DNA from: Deltaproteobacteria bacterium UBA3076
GTDB taxonomy: Bacteria; Desulfobacterota; Dissulfuribacteria; Dissulfuribacterales; UBA3076
Assembly: GCA_002367355.1 (NCBI GenBank)
Contig: DFBQ01000111.1
Coordinates: 1 to 26,504 of the forward strand
Direction of reading: 5' to 3'
Length of the DNA stretch: 26,504 nucleotides
The notes under the pieces were generated by a model that saw nothing but the letters and a program-made list of their open reading frames with translations, was not told the origin of the DNA and ran no database searches. Position numbers and translations under genes: made by a program. Of the stretch, positions 1-7,607 are shown piece by piece. The first letter of the stretch is position 1. Each line of letters starts with the position of its first letter.

Positions 1-888
1 CCTATTGACCCTGTCATATCTATTCGTCAAAAAATCTCCCACATAGATCATGTATTCAAATGAAATCTTCTCTCCTTTTGTTTTTTCCAGAATTGTATCA
101 AGGGTGCCATGGATAATTTTTTGCTTGTCTCTGTAGCCTGCAGAGATCACAAACGCTACGGGCGTATCCAAGGGATAGTGAGTCTTCAGCTTTTTTATCA
201 CCTTCTCCCTATCCAGAAACATGGTAAAAAAGACCATGGTTGCCTGGTGCCGCGCAAGCTCTTCAACACTGTCAAGGCCGGCATATTCCTCGCGCCCGAA
301 CGAGGCGGTAAGGATAACCGAATGTGCCTTTACTCCGGAAGTAACCCCTTTGCGTAAAGCGGCATTCGCGGCATTGAAGCAACTGACACCGGGAATAACC
401 TCCGGGTCAAGGTCCTCAAATGCCTCCAAGTACCACATGTTCGGGCCATAAATTGTCGGATCGCCACTGTCCAGGACAGATACTACCTTACCCTCTTTTA
501 TTGAGCTGCGAATGGTCTCTGTAATCTCATAAAGCTGCTTGATCTTTTCTTCATACTTGAACCGTTTGTTCTTCTTTGCTTCCTCGGGCTTTTTCCCGTA
601 TATTGCAAAGAGTCCGAATCCCGGATCATGAATCTCCTTGCCCTGCAAAAGGATCGGGAATTTGTCGCGCAGTCTTTTGCTGCAAAAAACAATATCCGAA
701 TCCTTGATTGTATTGATCGCGCGCAGGGTAATATTATCAGGATCTCCATTGCCCACGCTTACAAGATATAATTGGGTACCGGGTTGCCTTTTCGCGCAAG
801 CGCTTTGGACAAATCCGCCTATTGAAATAAATATTAAGGTTATGACAATGATGAACCATCTTGTTGTCAGAATAGAAAAGTTCCGCAT
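1..888 (-). CDS. Exported tetrapyrrole methylase-family protein, copy 1 (3' end off the window)
   Basis: Translating the minus strand from the ATG at 888 gives 296 codons with no stop before the left edge, so the gene is partial but nearly complete. Residues 1-32 form a signal peptide: basic start, hydrophobic WFIIVITLIFISIGGF, and a likely cut after SACA. The rest has the two-lobed tetrapyrrole (corrin/porphyrin) methylase fold of CbiF/CobM: YLVSVGNGDPDNITLRA at 41-57, GDPTIYG at 142-148 and VIPGVSCFNAANAAL at 164-178. A strong ribosome binding site (AAAGGAGA) precedes the ATG, and only 18 bases separate it from the upstream TonB receptor stop, so the two are probably one operon. Family members methylate precorrins or siroheme precursors with S-adenosylmethionine in the cytoplasm; an exported member is unexpected. 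The first glycine loop is shorter than the usual GxGPGDPD form. Substrate unknown. The family call is firm; catalytic activity is not. Confidence 0.85.
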   Translation of the reverse strand, partial: MRNFSILTTRWFIIVITLIFISIGGFVQSACAKRQPGTQLYLVSVGNGDPDNITLRAINTIKDSDIVFCSKRLRDKFPILLQGKEIHDPGFGLFAIYGKKPEEAKKNKRFKYEEKIKQLYEITETIRSSIKEGKVVSVLDSGDPTIYGPNMWYLEAFEDLDPEVIPGVSCFNAANAALRKGVTSGVKAHSVILTASFGREEYAGLDSVEELARHQATMVFFTMFLDREKVIKKLKTHYPLDTPVAFVISAGYRDKQKIIHGTLDTILEKTKGEKISFEYMIYVGDFLTNRYDRVNR

Positions 889-906
889 ATCCGTCTCCTT
901 TATACT

Positions 907-3030
907 CTAAAGACTGAAAGACAAGGCAACGCCAAAGGTTTGATCGGTCGCAGGGTACCCGCTGACGTTCTGATATTCCTCGTCAAAAAGGTTTTTGATA
1001 TAGAACTTGAGACGGGCATTTTCCATTATGCCGAACTCCTCAAAAAGCGTCTGTTCTATACCGAAATCGACTATGTGATAAGGATCTATATGGACCTCGG
1101 TAAAATACCATTCATCAGGAGCTATTTCCTCGGACACTTCCGTGACCTCTTTGGACTGGTATGCATAATCAAGCATCAATAGAGTGTTCTCAAAAAGATT
1201 AAAGCGCAGACCGGCATTCACGCGATGTTTGGCCCGCTGATCAAGGGTTGTTTCACCGGTCGGTTCCGACCCTTTGTTCTGAAAGTCCTGATATGCATAG
1301 GCAAGATAAAAAGACAGGTTGTCCAGCAGATGCCCCCCGAGTTCCAGCTCAACGCCATGCCTGTGAACTTTCTCAAGGTTGATTTTATAGTCCTTGTATT
1401 CCTGGCCATAAGGCACGGCGGGTCTATTACCACCTCTTGGGTCATACTCGTCGTAATCCCTGTTCGATGCAATGTAGTCCTTGATCTCGTAAAAGGCATA
1501 ACCCGCTTTTAGGTTCACATCATTCCACAGCCTTCTTGTGAACACGAAATCAATGGCAATGCCGTGCTCGGGATCAAGCCAGGCCCCTGAAGGTATTCCC
1601 TGGCCGTTGTACACACCGTGATAATCCGGCGCATGCCATATCCTGCTCACCCCCAAAGACAAAGAAGTGTCTCGCAACATCTCTGAAATGTCATCAAGCT
1701 CATAGGTAAGAAACGATTTTGGCACCAATTGATTCCAATTTCTTTCGATCCACTTCTCTCTGCCGGTAATGTAAGCCTTACCTGTACTTGATCTATAGTT
1801 CTGTACCCAGATGTTGACATCTTCATATCGCAGACCGGCAGTCAGATGAAGTCTGGGAATTATTGTCCATTCGTGCTGTATATACGTGCCCCTGTTGTCA
1901 ATTCTCTTTTTCTTCTTGCCCGGGCCGTTATCATACATCTGCGCCATATCAAAACCGACGGTTGTAACGTGATTTTCGCCCAACCTTATCTCGTCCTGAA
2001 TTCTTCCACCATGCTGCCACCAGATGGTCTCCCATTCGGTGTATTCAGTCCCTGTTTCCTTGTCCCAATAATTCCTTTCGCGGTTTTCCTTGCTTTTGTA
2101 AGCACCGAGTGTCCAAATGCCAATAGGTGTGGGTTGTTCATAGTTCAGTCGATAAGAAGTGGCCTCCTTATCCCATGTTGGCTGTTCTATCGGCTCAAAC
2201 GCCGAACTTGCTACTTTAGGATAATCAGAGTCATAATCAATTCGACCATACTGATCCGGCTGAGGATTATTATTTACCGGTATTTCACGATCAGCATCAG
2301 TGAACGAAGCGCTCAATGTGATATGCCCATCTGAAGGAAGGATGTATCCTATTCTTCCGAATACGGTATCGATATCCGCCTCATTATTTCTGAGATAACC
2401 ATCAGTCCGATATTTCTGAAATCCCAGATCATATACAAAAGAATGAACACCGCCCTGCAGATTTATATTGTGATTCTGAGTGTTGTAAGACCCATAGCTG
2501 GTTGTTAGATTCACTTCCGGTTTTAAGGTGGAATATTCTTCTGGCGTTTTCGTGACCAGGTTAAGGACACCCCCTATACTCTTACCAGGGTACAGAGCAG
2601 AATGAGGTCCCGGCATAATTTCAATGCTCTCTATCAACCACGTCGGCAACAGTGCATAGTCAACGATATGGCTTGATTTTCTCCCACCGGTTTTCTGAAC
2701 GGTTAAACCATCTATGGCAGTAACAAAGCGACTGGCGCTGAAACCCCTCATATAGATGGTATCATCATCCGGCACAAGATCGGTCTCACCACGAAAATCG
2801 ATGATCGCCCGGTCTTTTAGAATATCGGTAATATTTTGCGGTATACCGGGTGTCTCATATTCTTCGACATTTATCGTCGTGGCAGAAGGTGTGATTACGA
2901 CACTTCCTTCCCTGGGAGCCGTTACCTGTATCTCTCCAACCTTACGAACCTCTTCTTCTGCTATACACAATTGTGAAATGCTTACCAGGACCATTGCCAG
3001 CAAAACAGCCATTATTTTACAGTGTTTCAT
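907..3030 (-). CDS. TonB-dependent outer-membrane receptor (copy A)
   Basis: A 707-aa outer-membrane receptor that would import a scarce ligand using TonB-ExbBD energy. Residues 1-24 are a signal peptide (cut near CIA-EEE). A TonB-box-like stretch (EIQVTAPRE) lies at about 33-41. The plug follows with YMRGF, IDGLTVQKTGG and IEIMPGPHSALYPGKSIGGVLNLVTKTP, and then a long beta-barrel ending in the typical aromatic/hydrophobic C-terminus (ALSFSL). Length is normal for the family. Its start is supported by AAAGGAT 8 bases upstream. It is a close paralogue of the disrupted receptor at 7608-9956: the first 100 mature residues align almost without gaps. It sits between two exported tetrapyrrole methylases, which suggests a corrinoid, heme-like or metal-chelate ligand, but nothing in the sequence fixes the substrate. 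Confidence 0.93.
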   Translation of the reverse strand: MKHCKIMAVLLAMVLVSISQLCIAEEEVRKVGEIQVTAPREGSVVITPSATTINVEEYETPGIPQNITDILKDRAIIDFRGETDLVPDDDTIYMRGFSASRFVTAIDGLTVQKTGGRKSSHIVDYALLPTWLIESIEIMPGPHSALYPGKSIGGVLNLVTKTPEEYSTLKPEVNLTTSYGSYNTQNHNINLQGGVHSFVYDLGFQKYRTDGYLRNNEADIDTVFGRIGYILPSDGHITLSASFTDADREIPVNNNPQPDQYGRIDYDSDYPKVASSAFEPIEQPTWDKEATSYRLNYEQPTPIGIWTLGAYKSKENRERNYWDKETGTEYTEWETIWWQHGGRIQDEIRLGENHVTTVGFDMAQMYDNGPGKKKKRIDNRGTYIQHEWTIIPRLHLTAGLRYEDVNIWVQNYRSSTGKAYITGREKWIERNWNQLVPKSFLTYELDDISEMLRDTSLSLGVSRIWHAPDYHGVYNGQGIPSGAWLDPEHGIAIDFVFTRRLWNDVNLKAGYAFYEIKDYIASNRDYDEYDPRGGNRPAVPYGQEYKDYKINLEKVHRHGVELELGGHLLDNLSFYLAYAYQDFQNKGSEPTGETTLDQRAKHRVNAGLRFNLFENTLLMLDYAYQSKEVTEVSEEIAPDEWYFTEVHIDPYHIVDFGIEQTLFEEFGIMENARLKFYIKNLFDEEYQNVSGYPATDQTFGVALSFSL

Positions 3031-3051
3031 GCAAATATCCTTTATCCTTTA

Positions 3052-3080
3052 TTGTCGAGGGCGCTTCGCGCCCTCGACAA
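3052..3080. repeat. Perfect 13-bp intercistronic hairpin
   Basis: Arms 3052-3064 (TTGTCGAGGGCGC) and 3068-3080 are perfect reverse complements around a 3-base loop. It lies in the 88-base gap between the methylase stop (3119) and the downstream receptor start (3030), just before that receptor's ribosome binding site. No T-run follows on the minus strand, so a simple intrinsic terminator is unlikely. An mRNA processing or stability element, or a REP-like dispersed repeat, fits better. Confidence 0.75.
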
Positions 3081-3118
3081 TCGCGGCGATTATTTTATGC
3101 ATCTTGTGAGATATTTCA

Positions 3119-4000
3119 TTAACGGGCTTTTTCCCTCTTTTGATCCAGAAAATCACCTACATAAACAAGGTGTTCAAAAGGAAATTTTTCATCCCCGACC
3201 TGCTCCAGGATCGTATTTAATCTTCCCCTGATCACCCTTTCCTTTTCCTTGTATCCTGCATATACGACAACCGCGACAGGGGTCTGGGGAGAATAAAGGT
3301 TTGTTAGTTTGTCCACCAGGTCCTTGAATTTGGTGTGCATGGTAAAGATAACCATAGTGGGATGGTGTCCTGATAATTTTTCTGCTTCACGAATGGTTGT
3401 AAGAACGACTGCGTGGGTCTCTTTTCCCGATGCGACGTCTTTGCGTAGCGCAGCATTTGCCGCATTGAAACAGCTTACCCCTGGGATAACCCACGGGTTG
3501 ACGTCTGCAAACTCTTCCAGATACCAGCGATAAGGCCCTCCATAGATGAGGAGGTCTCCGCTGCCTAATACTGCTACTGTTTTTCCCGCAGCGATTGCTG
3601 AACGAATCCCTGAAATCAGTTTCGCCCGTTTTACCCTGTTTTCTTCGCACCTTCCCCTTTTATCTTTGTCCTCTATCCCGGAACAATCTCTTCCGTAAGT
3701 CCGCCAGCCGCTTAAGGAAATATCCAGAAATTCCTTTCCATCAAGGTATTCCGCAAGTTTCTCCTTTGTCTTTTCGCGGCATACGATGACATCAGATTTC
3801 TTTATCGTATTGACGGCCCGCACGGTGATCAGGTCGGCATCGCCGACCCCTATACTTACCAGGTAGAGTGCAGGTTCCCCCTTTTCACTTGATGAGGCAT
3901 GACTTGCACCACAGGGTTGTACGAAAAGTAATACAAAAAAGGCCATAAATACCAGGGCACTTGACAAAGCTCCTGTTTCTCTTTCATAAGTCTTCAGCAT
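3119..4000 (-). CDS. Exported tetrapyrrole methylase-family protein, copy 2
   Basis: A 293-aa protein with an N-terminal export signal (hydrophobic SALVFMAFFVLLFV, then PCGASHASS) followed by a tetrapyrrole methylase domain. Visible motifs are YLVSIGVGDADLITVRA at 46-62, GSGDLLIYGG at 146-155 and VIPGVSCFNAANAAL at 171-185; near the end AGYKEKERVIRGRL is shared with the other two copies. It is closest to the copy at 1-888. The GDP-x-x-YG loop reads GDLLIYG, so the usual proline is lost, and the first glycine loop is short as in copy 1; AdoMet binding may therefore be altered. The start is set by CAGGAGG seven bases before the ATG. It lies downstream of the DUF4019 gene and upstream of receptor copy A. 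The region around 106-118 is Cys-containing (RDCSGIE, RGRCEE), absent from the other two copies. Function unknown. Confidence 0.88.
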   Translation of the reverse strand: MLKTYERETGALSSALVFMAFFVLLFVQPCGASHASSSEKGEPALYLVSIGVGDADLITVRAVNTIKKSDVIVCREKTKEKLAEYLDGKEFLDISLSGWRTYGRDCSGIEDKDKRGRCEENRVKRAKLISGIRSAIAAGKTVAVLGSGDLLIYGGPYRWYLEEFADVNPWVIPGVSCFNAANAALRKDVASGKETHAVVLTTIREAEKLSGHHPTMVIFTMHTKFKDLVDKLTNLYSPQTPVAVVVYAGYKEKERVIRGRLNTILEQVGDEKFPFEHLVYVGDFLDQKREKAR

Positions 4001-4168
4001 TACAGATTCCTCCTGTTTTGGCTATCGGCAGCTTCCTTGATTCGCTCCGCCATCCCCTCATAAGTCTTTCTAATGACCGACAGTCAGGCTCGTAGAATAG
4101 GAATACTCATCGGCTTCAGCCTTATTTGGATAAGCCTTTATAAGCCCGGGTCCCATTGTCAGGCGCAC
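4001..4168 (-). other. Gap with apparent coding remnants
   Basis: On the minus strand, directly after the DUF4019 stop and in the same frame, a 32-codon open stretch (4168-4070, beginning GTG) includes AYPNKAEADEYSYSTSLTV. In another frame, a tail-like stretch RKTYEGMAERIKEAADSQ ends in a TAA that overlaps the next ATG (TAATG). Both read like coding sequence separated by a frameshift. This could be a decayed small gene or a C-terminal remnant. No family is recognised. Confidence 0.3.
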
Positions 4169-4594
4169 CTATTTGATGTAGTAACCGGAAACCCGCCATT
4201 TTCCATCCTTGTCCATCATCGGGGTGACTGTCTCCACGGAAGACTTCTTTCCTTCAAACGATGTCTTGAACTGGATTACCACATATTGTCCATCCGGTGC
4301 GCCAGGCAAGGTGGTTCTGTACTGTCTTGACATGATCTCTCTTGAAACGAACTTGCCAAGCGGCTTCCTGACAGCACTCAAGGATTGCTTCCAGTGCTGT
4401 TTGGAAACTTGCGTTTTGAAGCTTTCCGCAGCAGTTTCCCAACTTTTGCCGTATTCAGCACTATCCACAAGGGCCAGCCATTCCTCGGCGGCATCGACTG
4501 CGTTCTTCTCCAACATCTCATCCGCAATTACGACTCCGCTTATGAAGATAGCGCAGGCCAAGCCCAGCAACACAACCAGTATTCTCTTTTTCAT
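4169..4594 (-). CDS. DUF4019-domain exported protein
   Basis: A 141-aa protein starting MKKRILVVLLGL with a signal peptide cut near VIA-DE, so periplasmic. The remainder matches the DUF4019 family: AAEEWLALVDSAEYGKSWE, FKTQVSKQHW, the LPGAPDGQYVVIQFKTSFE segment and the C-terminal DGKWRVSGYYIK. The start is chosen at 4594 rather than an upstream in-frame codon because its ATG overlaps the preceding methylase stop in an ATGA junction, with AGCAGGAG just before it; translation is probably coupled. The family has no established biochemical function. The fold resembles small NTF2/cystatin-like stress or ligand-binding proteins only by general inference. Its tight coupling to the exported methylase at 4591-5463 suggests the two act together. 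Confidence 0.9.
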   Translation of the reverse strand: MKKRILVVLLGLACAIFISGVVIADEMLEKNAVDAAEEWLALVDSAEYGKSWETAAESFKTQVSKQHWKQSLSAVRKPLGKFVSREIMSRQYRTTLPGAPDGQYVVIQFKTSFEGKKSSVETVTPMMDKDGKWRVSGYYIK

Positions 4595-5463
4595 AATACA
4601 GATTCTCCTGCTATCAAAAGCCCAAGCCACTTTTCATCAACCTTTTTCAGATCATCCAATATCGTCCCCAGCCTGCTCTTCAAAACCCTCTCTTTTTCCG
4701 CGTAACCCGCGTAATAGACTATGGCCATCGGAAGATCAGGCGGATAATATTTCCTGAATTCCTCAACAAGCCTGTCCATTGAGGACAAGGACATATAGAA
4801 GACCATTGTGACGTCATACCTGGAGATGTCTTTCAGAATACTGTCACCATTTTCATGAGATTCTCCGAACAGGGAACGGGGTGAAGTGAGCATGACGAAT
4901 CTTGTTTTATCACCTGTCATGGGCCTTTTAAGCGCTGCGCTGGCGGCATTAAACGCGCTCATCCCCGGAATGACTTCAATACAGCGTTCGTCAAATCCCT
5001 TTAGCAACCAGTGAAGAGAGGGGCCATAGACACACGGATCGCCTCCATCCAACATCGCCACGGTCCTGCCCTGCTCAATTTGCTGCATTACAAAGGTCTG
5101 AACCTTTTTTCTCTGTTTTTCAACCCGTTGAATCCACTCCTTGTAATTCGTTTTTTTTAATTTTCCCGCCTCTTCGCCATGTATCCCCTCCCACGGATTA
5201 AAGGCCACCTTGTCGGGATCTATATGTTTGCCGAATTTCTCAAACTTTTTGGGCATTCCAGGAGAACACAGGATGACATCCGCCTCTTCAGTAACAGCAA
5301 GGGCCCTTGGCGCTGTGAGATCAGGCCCGGCAGGCCCCATTCCCACAACATAAAGCTTGCCTTTTTCCCCTGCATAACTGATAGATATGAAAAAACAAAT
5401 TATAAGCAAAAAAGTTGATGCCGCCATAGGGTACTTGGATCTTTTCATTATTTCTCTTTCCAT
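4591..5463 (-). CDS. Exported tetrapyrrole methylase-family protein, copy 3
   Basis: A 290-aa protein with a clear signal peptide (STFLLIICFFISISYA, cut before GEKGK at about residue 32). The methylase motifs are the best preserved of the three: YVVGMGPAGPDLTAPRA at 38-54, GGDPCVYG at 140-147 and VIPGMSAFNAASAAL at 164-178, then VYYAGYAEKERVLKSRLGTI. It is clearly homologous to copies 1 and 2 but more divergent. The first glycine loop keeps a GxGPxGPD-like length. AGAGGAAG, overlapping the stop of the upstream TonB receptor, supports the ATG at 5463; the stop overlaps the DUF4019 start. The set receptor-methylase-DUF4019 therefore looks like one transcription unit. Related cytoplasmic enzymes act in cobalamin and siroheme synthesis; the ligand here is unknown. 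Confidence 0.9.
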   Translation of the reverse strand: MEREIMKRSKYPMAASTFLLIICFFISISYAGEKGKLYVVGMGPAGPDLTAPRALAVTEEADVILCSPGMPKKFEKFGKHIDPDKVAFNPWEGIHGEEAGKLKKTNYKEWIQRVEKQRKKVQTFVMQQIEQGRTVAMLDGGDPCVYGPSLHWLLKGFDERCIEVIPGMSAFNAASAALKRPMTGDKTRFVMLTSPRSLFGESHENGDSILKDISRYDVTMVFYMSLSSMDRLVEEFRKYYPPDLPMAIVYYAGYAEKERVLKSRLGTILDDLKKVDEKWLGLLIAGESVL

Positions 5464-5475
5464 AATTTACTTCCT

Positions 5476-7572
5476 CTAAAACCAGAACTTGACTTTACCC
5501 ATAACAACCCTCCCGGGTGACACTGAGTCATAATCGTCATATTTGCCAAACACATACTTTTTGTCGAAGATATTCTCGACCTGTAAAGACAATCCCACAC
5601 GCTCAGAAAATTTCCTGGAGATAGACAGATCAAAGGTGGAAAACCCTCCCAGCTCAATTGTATTTTCAATATCCTGGTACCTCTTGCCACGGTAGTTGTA
5701 GATAAAATTGACATTTAAGAACCTGGCATTGGAATACATCACACCTGCCCTGGCCTTGTGTTTAGGATAATCGTCTATAAGATTGCCTTCATTTTCCGGG
5801 TTGATTGGATCTTTCTCAATACGTGTGCTGTTATATGTATAGTTGGCAAAGAGCGACAGCCAATCCGTGGCAGCCCACTTCAGTTCAACCTCTATTCCAT
5901 GTATTTTTACTTCATCAAGATTATCCCTCTTATACCAGCTCTTAGATATATCCACGGTCCTGCTTGCGATAAGATCCTTGGCATAAGATTGATAATAAGT
6001 GATCCTGGCCCACACGGTGTCGAAAAATACCTTCTCAGCTCCCAGGTCATAAGAGACGATCTCTTCAGGCTCCAGATCCGGATTGGCAATGGTCACACCA
6101 GTACCCCGTGTATGAGTCTTGTATAATTCAAAAAGTGTGGGTGCCCTGAATCCCCTGCCTATGGAAGCCCTTATGGCCGTATTTTCTTCAGGGTGGAAGA
6201 CAACTCCACCTTTAGGTGAAAATTCCTCCCATATTTTTTCAGGGTAGACATTATCATACAGCCCGTAACCTTTGCTTTTACCGGTATCCCGTTCTTTTCC
6301 ATTGTCGGACTCAATGAAATCGTATCGGCCCCCTATATTGAAGATCAGTTGATCATCAAGAAATTTCATCTCATAGTTCAAAAATGGAGAGATAAAATTC
6401 TGATCTCCTCCTGCTTCATACTCCCTGTCTTCCGTGAAATAGGTATACTTTGTCTCAAAATGAACATCCTTATAAGCTGTTCCAAGGGTCAAAATGTTTG
6501 CCTCGGAGAAATTGATGCTCGACTGAAGTTCTCCACCCCAGGTCAATACGGGAAAGTGTTCTTCACGATTAATCGCTTCATACATTAATTTGCCTTTTTT
6601 TTCGTCAATATAGGCGGTCTTTTCATCATCATTCACATACGCCAGAGCCTTCCAGTCAAACATCTCCCCACTTCTCGAATATTCAAGCCAGTAGCGATAA
6701 TCCTCCTTTTCACCATAGAAGAATTCCCTGCCCTTATTCATCTTGTGCTCGTAACGCAGGAAAGCAAAAGAGATATCAGAACTCTCATCAATATCATAGC
6801 TGAGCTTGGCCAGGAATCTGTTAGACCTCCGGTATCTCTCGATATCATAATCCTTCCTGGGTTCGACCATATAAAACCCGTCAGACTCTTCATATTTACC
6901 GTTTAAGAGAAGACCAAATCCCCCGATCTTTTGACTGACAAAAGCCTCTTCAGAGTGGGTATCACTTTCGCCATACTGGAAAGTCAAAGAGGTCTCTCTG
7001 ATCTCTCTGGGCCTCTTTGTGATGATATTGACAACTCCGCCCAGACCCTCGGAACCGTATAGTGCTGAAGATGGACCGCGCACAATCTCAATCCTTTCTA
7101 TGGCATCTTTTGGAATCTGACTCCAGGCGATCCAGCCGATACTGTTATTGGCATTGTCATTTTGAGGGACCCCATCAATGAGCATAAGGGTCCTCTGGGT
7201 AATGCCGCCGGTTACACCGCGCATATCTATAGGACCTTTTATGCCTCCGGTTTGAAAGCCGTAATGTCTGACATTATCTATCCCGACTTCTGTCCTAAGG
7301 ATATCCTCTGCTCTCTCAAAAGGACTTGCCTCGATCTGCTCTGCATTGATGACCGTGACACTTGACGGGACATCAATAATCGGCCTGATTGTTCTGGTGG
7401 CTGTAACCGAGATCTCGTCCAGCTTAATAACCCGGTTTTCCTCAGCTTTTATGCTTTCCCCTGCCTGGCATACCTGCAAGAAAAAAAGACTGAAAGCACA
7501 ATTCAAAATAACAATCAGCTTTAACAAAGAAGGCCTTGCATCTATTTTCCTGTTCCTTTGTCTCACAACCAA
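5476..7572 (-). CDS. TonB-dependent outer-membrane receptor (copy B, BtuB/siderophore-receptor type)
   Basis: A 698-aa receptor. The signal peptide covers about residues 1-37 (ILNCAFSLFFLQVCQAG), a TonB box (DEISVTATR) lies at 52-60, and the plug includes VPSSVTVINAEQIE, MRGVTGG, LMLIDGVPQND and IERIEIVRGPSSALYGSEGLGGVVNIITKRP. The barrel contains the conserved GRGFRAPTLFELY and NPDLEPEE motifs and ends in KVKFWF. It is more distant from copy A and from the pseudogene, and its layout resembles BtuB/colicin-I-type receptors. Only 12 bases separate its stop from the downstream exported methylase start, whose ribosome binding site overlaps this stop, so the two are very likely co-expressed. The substrate is probably a metal chelate or tetrapyrrole; this is inference from context. 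Confidence 0.94.
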   Translation of the reverse strand: MVVRQRNRKIDARPSLLKLIVILNCAFSLFFLQVCQAGESIKAEENRVIKLDEISVTATRTIRPIIDVPSSVTVINAEQIEASPFERAEDILRTEVGIDNVRHYGFQTGGIKGPIDMRGVTGGITQRTLMLIDGVPQNDNANNSIGWIAWSQIPKDAIERIEIVRGPSSALYGSEGLGGVVNIITKRPREIRETSLTFQYGESDTHSEEAFVSQKIGGFGLLLNGKYEESDGFYMVEPRKDYDIERYRRSNRFLAKLSYDIDESSDISFAFLRYEHKMNKGREFFYGEKEDYRYWLEYSRSGEMFDWKALAYVNDDEKTAYIDEKKGKLMYEAINREEHFPVLTWGGELQSSINFSEANILTLGTAYKDVHFETKYTYFTEDREYEAGGDQNFISPFLNYEMKFLDDQLIFNIGGRYDFIESDNGKERDTGKSKGYGLYDNVYPEKIWEEFSPKGGVVFHPEENTAIRASIGRGFRAPTLFELYKTHTRGTGVTIANPDLEPEEIVSYDLGAEKVFFDTVWARITYYQSYAKDLIASRTVDISKSWYKRDNLDEVKIHGIEVELKWAATDWLSLFANYTYNSTRIEKDPINPENEGNLIDDYPKHKARAGVMYSNARFLNVNFIYNYRGKRYQDIENTIELGGFSTFDLSISRKFSERVGLSLQVENIFDKKYVFGKYDDYDSVSPGRVVMGKVKFWF

Positions 7573-7607
7573 CCCCTTTCCCTTTGTTCACTCTGGAACC
7601 GTTCACA

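Noticed and set aside
1846..2334. 162-codon plus-strand frame inside receptor copy A
   Set aside because: Lies wholly opposite a well-supported receptor; composition is that of reverse-read barrel strands.
3052..3080. Intrinsic terminator between methylase copy 2 and receptor copy A
   Set aside because: There is no T-run after the stem on the transcribed strand, and the receptor has its own site directly behind it in the same array.
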